A stretch of DNA of 64,000 bases from contig CAZWJC010000005.1 of NCBI GenBank assembly GCA_964634255.1, positions 5,349 through 69,348 on the forward strand, written 5' to 3'. Below, in pieces: positions 45,273 through 52,823 of this stretch; position 1 is the first letter of the stretch; every line of letters begins with the position of its first letter. Made by a program: the position numbers and the translations under genes. Below the pieces are notes generated by a model. The model made no database searches, was not told where the DNA came from, and saw only the letters and a program-made list of their open reading frames with translations. This DNA is from MWDV01 sp964634255 (lineage in GTDB: Bacteria > Verrucomicrobiota > Verrucomicrobiia > Limisphaerales > MWDV01).

Positions 45273-46894
45273 AATCGCTCCTTAGAGCCTGCCTGAGAAG
45301 TCAAATCGCGCATGGCAACTGGTGTTGCGGAGTGCACCCGTCCCCTGGCGCAGCAACTGAGGAAGAACGACCGGTGTGGCCTTCCAGCGCGTCCGGCAGA
45401 TTCACACTGCTGCGCCCGGGGACGGGCGCACTCCGGGAGGGAGTGTTCAGACAGGCTCTCAGAGAAACGGCAACCTCCTTCGCGGTCCTGTTGACGTTGT
45501 GCGCGAACGCGCAGTCGGCTGCACCAAAGGCGGACTACGCCGTGGTCGTCTCACAAGAAACGGCCGCGAATCCCGCCTGGAGTCGAGTGGTGGAGACGCT
45601 GAAGGAGAAGCATCAGGCGCGGGTGCTCACGTATGGCACGAACATCGCGGAAGCTTTGCCCCGGCTGCGTGAGCAGTTCCCGCGCTACGCCTGCTTTGTC
45701 GCGCGGCCTGAGGAAGCCACACGGGACTTTGTTGCTCACGTTCATCGTCTGACACGCCAACTGGACGCTGACCCTTACACGGATTGCTTATGGGGAATTC
45801 TCACCGGTTACGATGCCACGAACGCGCTACGCATTGCGCGGCAACGCGAACCCCTAACCGTCCGCAAGGTCGCCGCCGGCACGGCGCTGGCGATGGACAT
45901 GGTCGAGGAGGGTGTCTGGTACTGCGAACTCAACAAGAACAAGATGGTGAAGAAAGCGCCGGGTCAGACGGCGGTGGAACTCAAAGGCCCGGATGACACG
46001 ACGCAGGCGTTGGTGGACACGCTAAACGTTTACCGAGCCGACATGTTCGTCACTTCCGGCCACGCCACCGAGCGCGATTGGCAAATTGGTTTCCGCTACA
46101 AGAACGGGTATTTCAAACATGCGGACGGCGAGCTTTACGGCGAGGACACAAACGGACGCAAGTGGCCAGTGCGCTCGCTCAACCCCAGAATTTACCTGCC
46201 CGTGGGCAACTGTCTCATGGGCCATATTGACCAACCGGATTGCATGGCGACGGCCTGGATGAACAGCGCGGGCGTTTGCCAGATGTTCGGCTACACGCAG
46301 CCGACCTGGTTTGGCTACATGGGCTGGGGCGTGCTGGATTACTTCGTGGAGCAACCCGGCCGCTACACGCTCACTGAGGCGTTCTTTGCCAATCACCACG
46401 CGCTCACGCATCGCTTGGCCACTTACTTCCCGGACATGCTGGACGCCCAGGCAGACGCGCAGGGGCGGGTGTCGGCGCGCCCGGTTCTCAGTGAGGCAGC
46501 GAAAAGTGCGGGGCTGACGGCCAACGACGCCCGCGGCTTGGTGTTCGACCGCGATGTCGTGGCGTTCTACGGCGATCCTGCGTGGCAGGCGCGCATGGAG
46601 GACCAGCCAAAGGCGTTTGAACAGACGCTGACCGAGCAGAACGGGGTTTTCGCCTTCACGATCAAGCCGAACCGTGCGGAGGAGAGTTTTCAAGCGATCA
46701 ACACCAACGGCTCACAGCGAGGCGGACGCCCGATTGTGGCCTACCTGCCGCATCGCATCCAATCGCCGAAGGTGTCCGTGGGCGCGGACCTGAATCCAGT
46801 GATCACCGACGATTTCATTTTGGTGCCGAATCCGGGCGCGTGTGATCCGACGCGGGATTATCGCGTCGTGTTTAGCGCGGAGCGAATTCGTTGA
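45269..46894 (+). CDS. Predicted secreted caspase/gingipain-fold (clan CD-like) protein
   Basis: The product has 541 aa. The N-terminus is odd: MKSLL is followed by about 58 residues encoded by a MITE-like element (45284-45459), and the real signal peptide hydrophobic core (SFAVLLTLCANAQSA) begins only at about residue 70. The core shows DYAVVVSQETAANPAW, then MFVTSGHATERDW (His265) and LPVGNCLMGHID (Cys315), 50 residues apart, followed by AWMNSAGVCQMFGYT. A Gly-His and a downstream Asn-Cys after hydrophobic strands is the catalytic layout of C25 gingipains and caspases. No family was recognised with certainty. Being coupled to a GH38-like gene in a glycan cluster, it could process co-secreted proteins or be an inactive fold used for binding. 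Confidence 0.6.
   Translation: MKSLLRACLRSQIAHGNWCCGVHPSPGAATEEERPVWPSSASGRFTLLRPGTGALREGVFRQALRETATSFAVLLTLCANAQSAAPKADYAVVVSQETAANPAWSRVVETLKEKHQARVLTYGTNIAEALPRLREQFPRYACFVARPEEATRDFVAHVHRLTRQLDADPYTDCLWGILTGYDATNALRIARQREPLTVRKVAAGTALAMDMVEEGVWYCELNKNKMVKKAPGQTAVELKGPDDTTQALVDTLNVYRADMFVTSGHATERDWQIGFRYKNGYFKHADGELYGEDTNGRKWPVRSLNPRIYLPVGNCLMGHIDQPDCMATAWMNSAGVCQMFGYTQPTWFGYMGWGVLDYFVEQPGRYTLTEAFFANHHALTHRLATYFPDMLDAQADAQGRVSARPVLSEAAKSAGLTANDARGLVFDRDVVAFYGDPAWQARMEDQPKAFEQTLTEQNGVFAFTIKPNRAEESFQAINTNGSQRGGRPIVAYLPHRIQSPKVSVGADLNPVITDDFILVPNPGACDPTRDYRVVFSAERIR
45284..45459. mobile_element. MITE-like element with terminal inverted repeats, inserted in frame
   Basis: The ends are AGAGCCTGCCTGA (45284-45296) and TCAGACAGGCTCT (45447-45459), inverted copies matching at 12 of 13 bases. 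Inside, GTGCACCCGTCCCCTGGCGCAG (about 45332-45353) and its near-inverse around 45410-45431 form a second long inverted repeat, so the whole segment can fold on itself. There is no transposase gene. It occupies the signal-peptide region of the caspase-like gene without breaking the frame. Confidence 0.8.
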
Positions 46895-46932
46895 CCCGCA
46901 TTGCCATTCCGGAAGCGCCCCGCCAACAGACC

Positions 46933-48852
46933 ATGAGAGTAACGTCCATCATTGCTGCCGCGATTGTGATTATTGTGGCGGACTCTGGCGTCGCTTCCGC
47001 CCGGGAGACGTGGCAGGGTTTCGCCCGCACGAATTTCGCCTTAGAAGGTCATGCTTGCTTCGTCACTCAGCCGGAGATCGCCGCACCCGGTAAGCCGTGG
47101 GTCTGGCGGACTTCCTTTCCCGACTTCCACGCGGAGGTGGACGTCGAGTTGCTGAGCCAGGGCTGGCATGTGGCCTATGTGGATTGCGTGGACATGCTCG
47201 GCGCGGATACGGCGCTGGACGTTTACGACCAGTTTTATGGCCGGATGCGGAATCAGTTCGGACTCGCTGCCAAGCCCGCTTTGGAGGCAGTCAGCCGGGG
47301 TGGGCTGCACGCCTACCGCTATGCGGCGCGTCGCCCAGAACGGGTCGCGTGCATCTACGCCGATACGCCGGTGATGGACTTGAAGAGTTGGCCGCTGAGC
47401 TGGCCGGGTTCTAAAAAGGAGGTTGCCGACGCGATAAAACACTATGGCTTTGCCGACGAAGCTGCCTTGCGTGGTTTTCGTGGCAATCCCGTGGACCATG
47501 CCGTGCTCGAACCGATTGCTCGGGCTGGAATCCCGTTGCGGCATGTCATCAGTCTCGACGATCGAGTCGTCCCGCCGGAGCAAAACACGCTCAAAGCCCG
47601 ACAACGTTTGGCAACGTTGGGACACAAGTTGGAGGTGGTGACAGTTGCGCATGGCACGCCGGAGAGTAATGGACATCATTTCCCCCTGCCGGCGGTCTTC
47701 GAGTCATCGCGGTTCATCATGCGGCATTCCGCTGTCCTGCCAGGAAACCGCGAGTACTTCGCGTTACGCGGCGGACTGAACAACAGCCGTGCCGCTTTTG
47801 AGAGCCGGAAGACCGGGCGCGTCGTGTTTCTCGGCGGTTCGATCACCTTCAACCCTGGTTGGCGGGATGCTGTGATGCGGTATCTGCGCCAGCGTTTTCC
47901 GCAAACGCAGTTCGACTTCGTCGCGGCTGGCATCCCGTCGCTGGGCTCCGTTCCCCATGCCTTCCGCCTGGAGCGCGACGTGTTGGCGCGTGGGCCGGCG
48001 GAACTGGTGTTCGTCGAGGCGGCGGTCAACGATCACAATTATGACAGCCTGACGAATCGGGCTGAACTGACCCTGCGCGGCATGGAAGGAGTGGTTCGCC
48101 ACCTGCGGTCGGCCAACCCGCTCACGGACATTGTTCACCTGCATTTCGTGCATGACCAGCACTTGAAGACCTATGGCGAAGGCACGACGCCGTACACGAT
48201 TGCTGCGCACGAACAGGTGGCGGATTGCTACGGTTGTCCGTCGCTGGATCTTTCGCGCGAAGTCAGTGATCGCATCAACGCCGGCCAGTTCACGTGGGCG
48301 GACGATTTTCGCGATTTGCATCCCTCGCCTTACGGCCAGCAAGTGTATGCGCTCAGCATCACGCGTTTGCTGGACGCCGCTTGGGCCAGCCCGGCAGTTG
48401 CCGCCAAGCCTCATCCGCTACCTGCTCCAGTGGATTCGTTGAGTTATTTCCGGGGACGTTTTGGTGATCTCAAGTCCGCGAAGCTTATCCAGGGTTTTGC
48501 CATCGACCCACAATGGCGGCCGACGGACGGAAAGGAAACCCGCGAGGGCTTCGTCAATGTGCCCGCGCTGGTGGGGACAACGCCCGGAGCCATGTTCGAG
48601 TTCGCCTTTGAGGGAACGGGCGCAGGTTTGTTCATCACGTCCGGGCCGGACGCTGGTATCATCGAGTTTAGCGTGGACGGTGGTGCATGGCGGCGCGTCA
48701 ACACGGTTACGGCGTGGAGCAAGGCGTTGCATCTGCCGTGGGCGATGATGCTCGACGACTCACTGCCTTCTGGGAGTCACGCGATCCGTGTGCGCCTCTC
48801 CAACGAAAGCCCGAACTCCGCCCTGCGCGTGTTCCATCTGCTGGAGAATTAA
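46933..48852 (+). CDS. Two-domain secreted esterase: alpha/beta hydrolase fused to SGNH/GDSL hydrolase
   Basis: The product has 639 aa. Signal peptide MRVTSIIAAAIVIIVADSGVASA. Domain 1 (about 30-270) is an alpha/beta hydrolase with the nucleophile in AVSRGGLHAYRYA, the acid in SLDDRVVPPEQ and the His in HGTPESNGHHFPLP. Domain 2 (about 285-490) is an SGNH hydrolase with block I VVFLGGSITFNPGW, block III EAAVNDHN and the DxxH pair in DLHPSPYG. A C-terminal beta-sandwich (about 505-639) follows. Both triads look complete, so it may remove two kinds of ester (acetyl, methyl or feruloyl) from one glycan. The start is at 46933 because the signal peptide begins there; an upstream TTG overlapping the previous stop is less likely. 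Confidence 0.87.
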   Translation: MRVTSIIAAAIVIIVADSGVASARETWQGFARTNFALEGHACFVTQPEIAAPGKPWVWRTSFPDFHAEVDVELLSQGWHVAYVDCVDMLGADTALDVYDQFYGRMRNQFGLAAKPALEAVSRGGLHAYRYAARRPERVACIYADTPVMDLKSWPLSWPGSKKEVADAIKHYGFADEAALRGFRGNPVDHAVLEPIARAGIPLRHVISLDDRVVPPEQNTLKARQRLATLGHKLEVVTVAHGTPESNGHHFPLPAVFESSRFIMRHSAVLPGNREYFALRGGLNNSRAAFESRKTGRVVFLGGSITFNPGWRDAVMRYLRQRFPQTQFDFVAAGIPSLGSVPHAFRLERDVLARGPAELVFVEAAVNDHNYDSLTNRAELTLRGMEGVVRHLRSANPLTDIVHLHFVHDQHLKTYGEGTTPYTIAAHEQVADCYGCPSLDLSREVSDRINAGQFTWADDFRDLHPSPYGQQVYALSITRLLDAAWASPAVAAKPHPLPAPVDSLSYFRGRFGDLKSAKLIQGFAIDPQWRPTDGKETREGFVNVPALVGTTPGAMFEFAFEGTGAGLFITSGPDAGIIEFSVDGGAWRRVNTVTAWSKALHLPWAMMLDDSLPSGSHAIRVRLSNESPNSALRVFHLLEN

Positions 48853-48894
48853 GCGATGCGGCGATGGTCAAACCAAGAAACCGAAGGAAAGAGA

Positions 48895-51800
48895 ATGCAC
48901 GTGAAGCGTCTTGTGTTGGGAGTTTTGCTGTTCAGCACTCTGATCTATGTCACGCACGGACAGGAGCGGCTGTCGGCCAGCCCGCAGCCGACTGGCCAGG
49001 AGTGGGAACAGGAGCAGAACCTCTCGCTCAACAAGGAAGCGCCGCGGGCGACGTTCGCTTCGTTTGGCAGTCTCGATTCCGCGCTCAGAATATTGCCGGA
49101 GCATTCCGCGTTCTGGCGCTCGCTTGACGGCCCGTGGAAATTCCATTGGGTCAAACACCCCGATGAACGCCCCGCCGAGTTCTACAAACCGGAGTTTGAT
49201 GTCTCTGGCTGGGAGGAGATTCCCGTGCCGTCATCGTGGCAGTGTCAGGGCTATGACGTGCCCGTCTATTCCAACCAACGCTACCTCTTCAAGCGCGGCT
49301 GGCCGCGGGTGATGGGCGAACCGCCGGCCGGCTACACGGCGTTCACCAACCGGAACCCGGTCGGCTCTTACCGCCGCGACTTCACCGTGCCCGCCGAATG
49401 GGCCGGCCGCGAGGTCTTCATCCATTTCGACGGCGTGGACTCCTTCTTCTATCTTTGGATCAACGGCCGTTACGTCGGTTTCTCAAAGGATTCCCGCGTG
49501 CCCGCCGAATTCAACATCAGCCAACATCTCCGCCCGGGCACGAACACCGTCGCGGCGGAGGTGTATCGCTTCTCCGATGGTTCGTATCTCGAATGCCAGG
49601 ACATGTGGCGACTTTCGGGCATCTTCCGTTCTGTCTCGCTGCAGGCGGTGCCGCAGACCCACATCCGCGATTTCTTCGCACTGCCGGACCTCGACGCCGC
49701 ATACCGCGACGGCACGCTGAGAATCACCGGCGCAGTCGTCGGGCCGGATGCGGCAAGCAGCCGTCTCATTGCATCCTTGTTTGATTCCGCAGGCAAAGCG
49801 CTGTCCACTCGAACGGCAGTCATCAGCAACGCCCAGTTTGCGGTGGAACTGGCCGCAAGCAATCCGCGTAAGTGGACGGCGGAGACTCCGAACCTCTACA
49901 CGCTGGTCCTGGAGCTGAAAGACCAAGCGGCCCGGACCGCGGAATTCGTCTCCGCGCAGGTCGGGTTTCGCAAGGTGGAGATCAAGGACGGCGTCTTCCT
50001 TGTGAACGGCCAACCTGTCAAGCTCAAGGGCGTCAATCGGCACGAGAACTTCCCCGACACTGGCCATGCCGTTACCCGAGCGCAAATGGAACTGGACCTC
50101 TTGCGCCTGAAGCAGGCGAATGTGAACCACGTCCGCACCTCGCACTATCCGAACGATCCTTACTGGTACTACCTCTGCAACCGGTATGGCATCTACATTC
50201 TCGACGAGGCCAACATCGAGTCGCACGGCTACTACTACGGCAAGGAGTCGCTCTCGCATCCGAAGGAATGGGAAGCTGCTCATGTGGCCCGCGTGATGGC
50301 GATGGTCGAGCGCGACAAGAATCATCCGTGCGTCGTGGTCTGGTCGCTGGGCAACGAGGCCGGCCCGGGGCAGAATTTCGTCGTGGCTGAGAAGGCTCTT
50401 AAAGCGCGCGATACTTCCAGGCCAACACAGTACGAGCGCAACAACGACATCGTGGATCTGGGCAGCAACCAGTATCCAGACGTGGGTTGGGTCTGGCACG
50501 CGGCGCGCGGTGGACGCGGCATCAAGTATCCGTTTTACATCTCCGAGTACGCGCACATCATGAATAACGCCCTCGGCAATCTGGCTGACTACTGGGAAGC
50601 CATCGAATCCTCGGACAAGGTGATGGGGGCGGCCATTTGGGAATGGTGTGACCAGGGACTCTACAAAACAAACGCTGCCGGTGAGCGGTACGTAGCATAC
50701 GGTGGCGATTTCGGTGACGCCCCGAACGACGGTCAATTCATCGTCAAGGGCGTTGTCTTCGCCGACCGCACGCCGAAGCCGTGCTACTTCGAGGTGAAAC
50801 AGGTTTACCAGAACATTGCCGTTGCGGCGGCGGACATCGCGAACCGCCAGGTCGAGATCTTCAACAAGAATTACTTCAAGGACCTGTCTGAGTTGGAGGT
50901 CTTGTGGGAACTCACCGAAGATGGGGTGGTAATTCAATCCGGCATGATGCCCCCGCCTGAGGTCGGCCCGCGCCAGAAGGCGCTCGTGATGGTGCCGTTC
51001 ACGAAACCCGCCTGGAAGCCCGGCGCGGAGTATTTCCTGAAGCTGGGCTTCCGCCTGCGTGAAGGCTGTGACTGGGCACCCAAAGGCTACGAACTGGCCG
51101 GCGGTCAGGTTGCTGTGCCGAATCCACAGCGGGTGAAGCCAGTGTTGGCGGTTGTTGGTGACGCGCTGAACGTCAAGGAATCGCCGGAAGCTGTGACCGT
51201 TTCGGGCAAAGACTTCGTGGCAATGTTCGATCCCCAACGCGGCTCGTTGGCAAAACTCACCTATCACGGCAAGGACATTCTCAGCCAAGAGGTCGGACTG
51301 AACGCCTTCCGCTGTCCGCTCAACAACGACGGATGGGCGATGGGCAAGTGGTTTGAGCAGGGGCTGCGGAATCTCACGAATCGCGCTGCCGGCTTCAAGG
51401 TCGAGCGGATTGGCGATACTGTGCGGTTCGTGGCCAGCGTTGTCTCGCAGGGTCAGCAGTCCGAACGGTGCGTGGATTTCGGCGGCAACCACACGCGCGT
51501 CGAGCCCACGGGCCGAGCCTTGGACGCGAACGCGCTCCAGTTCCGTTCGCAGTATGTGTGGCACGTCTATCCTGATGGCTCGATTGCGCTCCAGGCTGCC
51601 ATTGCGCCGAGCGGCCCTGTCATCGTTCTGCCGAAGATCGGCGTGAAGATGGAATTGCCCGAGGCCTTTGCCCGCGTGACTTACTTTGGTCGCGGCCCGG
51701 AGGAGAACTATCCTGACCGCAAGGCGGCCTCGTTTGTCGGCGAGTGTTCGCGGAGCGTGCGGGACATGTTCGTGCCCTACGCGCGACCCAACGACATGGG

Positions 51801-52767
51801 CAACCGCGAGGAGGTCCGTTGGGTCGCATTAACGGATGGTCAAGGCGACGGCGCGATGTTCGCCACACTCGGGCAACCGTTCAGCGTCGCTGCGCTGCCG
51901 TATTCCGCGAGCGAGCTGTTGTTGGCAAATCACCCGCCCGAGTTAACCAAGTCCAGCCGTACGGTGCTGACGTTCGACGCTGCCGTGCTCGGCATGGGGG
52001 GCGCGTCGTGTGGCCCTGGCCCACTGGAGCGCGATATCCCGAAATCCAGCCGTGCCTACCATCTGGGCTTCGTCATTCGCCCGGTGACCAAGGCCACGTC
52101 TCTCGCCGATACCGCCCGCGTTGCTTCGCCGACCGTGGCGCCGGTGGCGATTCAGCTCCAGAGGAACAAGCTGGCGTTCACCACGGCTACGCCGGGAGCG
52201 GCCATCAAGTACAAGCTCAACGATGCCCCGACGGAAACCGCTGCGGGTCTGTTGAGCGCGAAGACGGGCGATAGAGTTGTCGCGTGGGCCGAGAAGGGAG
52301 GATTGCAGTCGTCTGCCCCCACAACCTACCAAGTCGAGGACATCGGACCGGACAAGTCCCGCTTCAGCATCAAGTACGTCAGCAGCCAGCAGACTGGAGA
52401 AGGGGAGGCGTCCCGCCTGATCGACGGCGATCCCGACACCTATTGGCATACCGAATACGCCCTGACCGTCACCAAGCATCCGCACACCGTGGACATTGAT
52501 TTGGGTGAGACGAAGATCTTCAAGGCGGTGGCGTATTTGCCGCGGCAGGACGGCCCAAACGGTCGGGTCGCCGGGTACCGCTTTGCCGTCTGTGACGATG
52601 GAACGAACTGGACCACCGCTGCCGAAGGGCGCTTCCCGCGTGGCGAGGCGCGCCAGGTGGTGCCGCTCAAGGAACCGGTGAAGGCCCGCTACTTGCGCTT
52701 TGTGGCGCTCAGCGAACTCGGAGGCCAGGACTTCGCCTCGGCGGCGGAGATTGACATCGTGCCCTAA
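48895..52767 (+). CDS. GH2 beta-galactosidase (LacZ-type) with C-terminal CHB_HEX_C and F5/8 domains
   Basis: The product has 1290 aa. Signal peptide MHVKRLVLGVLLFSTLIYVTHG; the start at ATG 48895 has a good Shine-Dalgarno (GGAAAGAG), unlike ATG 48856. It has the five LacZ domains: the N-terminal sandwich (WEQEQNLSLNKEAPRA, SWQCQGYDVPVYSN), the barrel with RHENFPDTG, NVNHVRTSHYPNDPYWYYL, acid/base Glu488 in SLGNEAGPG and nucleophile Glu551 in ISEYAHIMNN, and the Bgal_small_N domain from about 772 (FVAMFDPQRGSLAKLTYHG). After that come a chitobiase-C-like domain (about 1095-1160) and a discoidin-like domain (RLIDGDPDTYWHTEY, LPRQDGPNGR). It is a periplasmic or extracellular beta-galactosidase, the best characterised type in this cluster. 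Confidence 0.95.
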   Translation: MHVKRLVLGVLLFSTLIYVTHGQERLSASPQPTGQEWEQEQNLSLNKEAPRATFASFGSLDSALRILPEHSAFWRSLDGPWKFHWVKHPDERPAEFYKPEFDVSGWEEIPVPSSWQCQGYDVPVYSNQRYLFKRGWPRVMGEPPAGYTAFTNRNPVGSYRRDFTVPAEWAGREVFIHFDGVDSFFYLWINGRYVGFSKDSRVPAEFNISQHLRPGTNTVAAEVYRFSDGSYLECQDMWRLSGIFRSVSLQAVPQTHIRDFFALPDLDAAYRDGTLRITGAVVGPDAASSRLIASLFDSAGKALSTRTAVISNAQFAVELAASNPRKWTAETPNLYTLVLELKDQAARTAEFVSAQVGFRKVEIKDGVFLVNGQPVKLKGVNRHENFPDTGHAVTRAQMELDLLRLKQANVNHVRTSHYPNDPYWYYLCNRYGIYILDEANIESHGYYYGKESLSHPKEWEAAHVARVMAMVERDKNHPCVVVWSLGNEAGPGQNFVVAEKALKARDTSRPTQYERNNDIVDLGSNQYPDVGWVWHAARGGRGIKYPFYISEYAHIMNNALGNLADYWEAIESSDKVMGAAIWEWCDQGLYKTNAAGERYVAYGGDFGDAPNDGQFIVKGVVFADRTPKPCYFEVKQVYQNIAVAAADIANRQVEIFNKNYFKDLSELEVLWELTEDGVVIQSGMMPPPEVGPRQKALVMVPFTKPAWKPGAEYFLKLGFRLREGCDWAPKGYELAGGQVAVPNPQRVKPVLAVVGDALNVKESPEAVTVSGKDFVAMFDPQRGSLAKLTYHGKDILSQEVGLNAFRCPLNNDGWAMGKWFEQGLRNLTNRAAGFKVERIGDTVRFVASVVSQGQQSERCVDFGGNHTRVEPTGRALDANALQFRSQYVWHVYPDGSIALQAAIAPSGPVIVLPKIGVKMELPEAFARVTYFGRGPEENYPDRKAASFVGECSRSVRDMFVPYARPNDMGNREEVRWVALTDGQGDGAMFATLGQPFSVAALPYSASELLLANHPPELTKSSRTVLTFDAAVLGMGGASCGPGPLERDIPKSSRAYHLGFVIRPVTKATSLADTARVASPTVAPVAIQLQRNKLAFTTATPGAAIKYKLNDAPTETAAGLLSAKTGDRVVAWAEKGGLQSSAPTTYQVEDIGPDKSRFSIKYVSSQQTGEGEASRLIDGDPDTYWHTEYALTVTKHPHTVDIDLGETKIFKAVAYLPRQDGPNGRVAGYRFAVCDDGTNWTTAAEGRFPRGEARQVVPLKEPVKARYLRFVALSELGGQDFASAAEIDIVP

Positions 52768-52823
52768 ACCGGGTGTGTTGAGACGGTCTGGATCATGCGG
52801 CTCAGCGACTCTTAACCCGAGAC

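Noticed and set aside
49483..51564. Long minus-strand open frame (693 codons) opposite the LacZ-type gene
   Set aside because: It mirrors a well-conserved beta-galactosidase with all catalytic motifs; the antisense translation is low in recognisable structure.
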